Shown here piece after piece: positions 6,304-8,490 of a DNA stretch of 8,490 nucleotides. Under the pieces are notes generated by a model that was not told the origin of the DNA, did no database searches, and worked only from the letters and a program-made list of their open reading frames with translations. Positions within the stretch are counted from its first letter, which is position 1; every line of letters starts with the position of its first letter. The position numbers were made by a program, and so were the translations under genes. The DNA comes from an uncultured Lachnospiraceae bacterium (GTDB taxonomy: Bacteria; Bacillota; Clostridia; Lachnospirales; Lachnospiraceae), in contig CAJUMV010000079.1 in the NCBI GenBank assembly GCA_910587715.1, positions 1-8,490 on the forward strand, in the 5' to 3' direction.

Positions 6304-7602
6304 ATGGCGGAAGCACTCATCACGAATCTGATCAACAACATCTTTCACAGCGTCTGGCTCTACCATCTCGCGCTGGAACCCAAACACAATAAACGGGGAC
6401 AGATTTTCTTTTCCGTTCTCTTTACTGTATTTGAAGAAATGTCAGCTCTGGCGTTTTTAGCTCTGGCGTTTTTAGCGCTGTCCATTCCCATAAATTTGAG
6501 GTATCTGCTTGGATTTGTGTTTTTTGCCGTGATTCTTACTTTCACATTTTTGTGTACGCTCTCCGCCTCCCATCCCGCCAAATCCGCGTTCCTTCTATGC
6601 AGCTACTTCTGCCTGTGGGCTTTTATCTACTGTGTCATCTCCCTTGTCACAAACAGCAACTTCGGCACGGGAGACGCGACAATCTGGGGACTGCGCATCG
6701 GGCTGAACCTCTTTTTCCTGTTCGTTTACCGTTTCTTTTTGCGCGGCCGTCTTAAACAGATTTATCGGGAAATGCAGGGCGGTTACGAAATGCTTACCGT
6801 CATCTCCGTTATGACTTTTGTGCTCATGTCCGCCATTACAATCTACCACGCGCATCTGACCACCATCGGCGAGCAGAATGCCCCTGTCATCATCATCTCC
6901 TATCTGTTCGCGCTGATGATTTACATTCTGCTGTTCTATTTCCTAAAACAGACGACCCGCATGTACCAGCTCCGTCAGCTCAAGCTGCATGAGGAGCTTC
7001 TGACAGCCCAATTGTCCGGCTACGAGCAGATGGAGCGGGACGCGGAGCAGACGCGCCACGATTTTCGTCATCACAACACCGTGATCGCAAACCTTGCCGA
7101 ACAGAAGGACTATGCGGGCATCCTCTCGTATCTGGAAGAGTATGAACGCATCGAGGAGGAAAAGACCGTCCCACAGTACAGCAAGATTCCTGCTCTCAAC
7201 AGTCTGTTTCTTGCCTATCAGAAAAAGGCGGAGCAAAAAGGCATCGACTTCAAGGTCCGCGTACGCCTGCAGGAAATCTCCGGCATCTCATCCGTGGATC
7301 TGGTCTCCATACTCGCAAATATGCTGGAAAACGCTTTTAAGGGCTGTCTAACAGCGAACGAGCACAGGACAGAGATCAGAGCGCAGAAAAAGGGCAGCGT
7401 GATTCTCTTAGACTGCCGGAACACATACGACGGACAAGTCCTGTTCCGCGACGGGCTGCCCCGCGCAAAAGACCATGAGGGAATCGGTACAGAAAGTATA
7501 CGGAGCACCGCGGCGAAATATGACGGCAGCGCGGAATTCTTTGATCAGGACGGCATGTTTATCTGCCAGGTGCTGCTGAATGCGGGGGTGGATGCGGGGT
7601 GA
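6304..7602 (+). CDS. AgrC-like sensor histidine kinase (GHKL type)
   Basis: A 432-residue membrane kinase, partner of the LytTR regulator. ATG 6304 is chosen because GGAAGG (6290-6295) is 8 bases upstream and the gene follows the regulator by one base; an earlier in-frame start would lie inside the regulator gene. About six or seven hydrophobic segments cover residues 5-216, as in peptide-sensing AgrC-type receptors. A coiled linker leads to the phospho-acceptor motif TRHDFRHH (H252 likely). The GHKL ATPase follows, with the N-box LANMLENAFKGC (N339, N343) and a single glycine box HEGIGTESI (about 391-399), as is normal for the class. A 15-bp tandem duplication gives LALAFLALAF in the second hydrophobic segment. 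Ligand is not known: a secreted peptide is expected by family but no precursor or exporter is present. Confidence 0.92.
   Translation: MAEALITNLINNIFHSVWLYHLALEPKHNKRGQIFFSVLFTVFEEMSALAFLALAFLALSIPINLRYLLGFVFFAVILTFTFLCTLSASHPAKSAFLLCSYFCLWAFIYCVISLVTNSNFGTGDATIWGLRIGLNLFFLFVYRFFLRGRLKQIYREMQGGYEMLTVISVMTFVLMSAITIYHAHLTTIGEQNAPVIIISYLFALMIYILLFYFLKQTTRMYQLRQLKLHEELLTAQLSGYEQMERDAEQTRHDFRHHNTVIANLAEQKDYAGILSYLEEYERIEEEKTVPQYSKIPALNSLFLAYQKKAEQKGIDFKVRVRLQEISGISSVDLVSILANMLENAFKGCLTANEHRTEIRAQKKGSVILLDCRNTYDGQVLFRDGLPRAKDHEGIGTESIRSTAAKYDGSAEFFDQDGMFICQVLLNAGVDAG
6444..6473 (+). repeat. 15-bp perfect tandem duplication inside the kinase gene
   Basis: AGCTCTGGCGTTTTT occurs at 6444-6458 and again at 6459-6473 without interruption, adding five residues (a doubled LALAF) to a predicted membrane helix. 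It keeps frame. A five-residue insertion would extend or shift the register of this helix in the sensor region. Confidence 0.9.
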
Positions 7603-7708
7603 CAAAGACCTGATACGGGATCTGCTCCATTCTTACAGCAAAAAACCTGATAACCACGAAAGTCCGATCCATTACATAAAAAAGCCGTCATGGGTGGTGT
7701 CTCTTTGA
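7592..7708 (+). CDS. Possible 38-residue peptide overlapping the kinase 3' end, or a gene remnant
   Basis: An ATG at 7592 overlaps the last 11 bases of the kinase gene in another frame and opens 38 codons to TGA 7706-7708. A GGGGG run lies 5 bases before it. The peptide is mostly charged (RGDKDLIRDLLHSYSKK at residues 2-18), with a basic-aromatic end, HYIKKPSWVVSL. Its overlap with the kinase would allow translational coupling. It has no Cys, which most AgrD autoinducer precursors contain, and no N-terminal hydrophobic helix, so it is not a standard AgrD. It ends 10 bp before the AT-rich gene pair, so it may instead be the first codons of a gene cut off at that boundary. No homologue is recognised. 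Confidence 0.35.
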   Translation: MRGDKDLIRDLLHSYSKKPDNHESPIHYIKKPSWVVSL

Positions 7709-7718
7709 TTTTCTAAAT

Positions 7719-8165
7719 TTATTGATTAACTAATACACTAATTTTTCCATTGCTATCTATTATTTTAATATGTTGGCATACTTGATTGTCCGGGTATACC
7801 ACGATAAATTGTTTTGTTATATCATCAATTGTATAAATCATATTCTTAAACATTGTTGCACTAAATATAAAATATCCCGGTATATTATCATTATTGTGTA
7901 CAATAATGGGTAAATCCGGAAATATGATTTTATCTAAGTATAAAGTTATTTTATACAAATCACCTTTGGTCTTTCCGCCAAAGCCCGCAAATTCGACATT
8001 TTGTTTATAAAAATGTGCTCCCAGACTTTGAAGTAATTTTACATCTTTTGTCCAGACAGGTATAATTGCTCCAGTATCCAACAAAGCTGTACAGCCCGGA
8101 AAAAGCTGATCCAATTTAATAATAGGTCTGTTGGCTTTATCTTCTAGCCTGTATATCATCTCCAT
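7719..8165 (-). CDS. Retropepsin-like aspartic protease
   Basis: The 148-residue product carries the retroviral-type aspartic protease signature: hydrophobic residues, then D30-T31-G32-A33 (ALLDTGAIIPVW). A Gly-rich flap-like segment follows at about 59-68 (FAGFGGKTKG), then a strand-rich second half (FPDLPIIVHNN) and the segment before IYTIDD where the family has its second helix. One DTG per chain and this length imply an active homodimer, as known for retropepsins. No signal peptide or membrane helix is present, so it is probably cytoplasmic. Start ATG 8165 has GGAGGGG 7 bases upstream, formed from the last codons of the neighbour. The neighbour's stop is 2 bases away, giving a coupled pair. 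Base composition is far richer in A+T than the kinase gene. Substrate is unknown; the partner protein is an obvious candidate. Confidence 0.75.
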   Translation of the reverse strand: MEMIYRLEDKANRPIIKLDQLFPGCTALLDTGAIIPVWTKDVKLLQSLGAHFYKQNVEFAGFGGKTKGDLYKITLYLDKIIFPDLPIIVHNNDNIPGYFIFSATMFKNMIYTIDDITKQFIVVYPDNQVCQHIKIIDSNGKISVLVNQ

Positions 8166-8167
8166 GT

Positions 8168-8404
8168 TTAGTCCCCTCCAAGAAACCCTAATTGAAATAC
8201 TTCGTCTGGAGTTGTGAATAAAGGCTGTATATCCTCACCTTGCAGTGCCATTATCCCTAATTCTGATGCTGTTTTATCGGTGTAAATTACTTCTGCTGAT
8301 TCAAAGGTTACCCCATCATCATTTTGATACTTTATGTTTCTTAGTCCTAACCATGTATTGGGATATTTTTTTGACATCTGCTCCCTTGTTAATCGCTCTG
8401 CCAT
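8168..8404 (-). CDS. Small protein of unknown function paired with the retropepsin-like protease
   Basis: ATG 8404 is chosen because AAGGGG (around 8420-8414) lies 9 bases upstream. The frame extends further upstream to 8467, but that stretch contains the ribosome binding site and a dyad. The 78-residue protein is soluble. It opens with a charged TREQMSKKYPNTWLGL segment, followed by alternating strand-like pieces (FESAEVIYTDK) and a Ser/Ala helix (TASELGIMALQGED), and it ends in TTPDEVFQLGFLGGD. No catalytic motif, metal site or membrane helix is visible. It is transcribed ahead of the protease and its stop is 2 bases from the protease ATG, so the two are made together. It may be a substrate, inhibitor or adaptor of the protease; this rests only on gene order. 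I do not recognise a named family. Confidence 0.7.
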   Translation of the reverse strand: MAERLTREQMSKKYPNTWLGLRNIKYQNDDGVTFESAEVIYTDKTASELGIMALQGEDIQPLFTTPDEVFQLGFLGGD

Positions 8405-8438
8405 ATAAGAACACCCCTTTCTATCTTTTTCTTTATTT

Positions 8439-8457
8439 AGGCATTTGCGAAACGCCT
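8439..8457. promoter_or_regulatory. Dyad upstream of the protease pair
   Basis: AGGCATTT (8439-8446) and AAACGCCT (8450-8457) form an 8-bp inverted repeat with one mismatch (a G-U pair in minus-strand RNA) around GCG. It lies about 20 bases before the ribosome binding site of the small gene, where an operator or leader hairpin would be expected. The nearest -35/-10 matches here are poor, so the promoter may be outside the window. Confidence 0.35.
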
Positions 8458-8490
8458 CAATCTGCATAAATACGGCATTTTTTGTTTCAA

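Noticed and set aside
7592..7708. A standard AgrD autoinducer precursor
   Set aside because: No Cys in a thiolactone core, no amphipathic hydrophobic N-terminus, and no AgrB nearby; kept only as a possible unclassified peptide.
8405..8467. Longer N-terminus for the small protein next to the protease
   Set aside because: The added 21 codons include the ribosome binding site and dyad of the shorter start and read as a poor, basic leader.
1..8490. tRNA, rRNA, insertion sequence ends, integrase or replication origin
   Set aside because: No cloverleaf, rRNA-like segment, transposase or integrase coding sequence, or iteron cluster was seen on either strand.

Overview
The window looks like a chromosomal segment of a Gram-positive gut-type Clostridia, most likely a Lachnospiraceae member. 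The basis is strong GGAGG-type ribosome binding sites, an AgrC/LytTR-type two-component pair, and a cell-surface protein with the Cys-rich stretch, single membrane helix and RRKK tail common in that family. Species cannot be named from the sequence.

Left part (1-3300), reading on the minus strand: a promoter aimed off the left edge; a small Big2 (bacterial Ig-like) protein lacking a signal peptide; a hairpin terminator; and a large surface protein that appears broken. The surface protein has lost its N-terminus. It changes frame at 2613-2616 through a GTGA stop/start overlap. Between these it carries an array of seventeen 18-bp repeats and a Gly-rich block, and it ends in a membrane anchor. 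Its upstream end abuts the C-terminal effector-binding domain of a regulator on the other strand (3295-3750), which also lacks its N-terminus. Position ~3270-3300 is therefore a rearrangement or assembly junction.

Centre (3796-7708): a six-helix methyl-accepting chemotaxis protein (minus) is divergent from a LytTR response regulator and an AgrC-like GHKL histidine kinase (plus), which form one operon. The shared intergenic region holds two TTGCAGTTTT copies exactly 21 bp apart, the architecture bound by AgrA/ComE-type LytTR regulators. A closely related block lies at 840-879, upstream of the Big2 gene, at almost the same distance from a -10 element. This suggests one LytTR regulator controlling itself, the chemoreceptor and the Big2 gene. 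No agrB or agrD is visible. A 38-codon ORF overlaps the end of the kinase gene.

Right part (7709-8490): an AT-rich segment, clearly different in composition from its neighbours, with a tightly spaced minus-strand pair: a 78-residue protein of unknown function followed by a 148-residue retropepsin-like aspartic protease (DTGA motif). This pair and the LytTR circuit are the two best candidates for under-described biology here.
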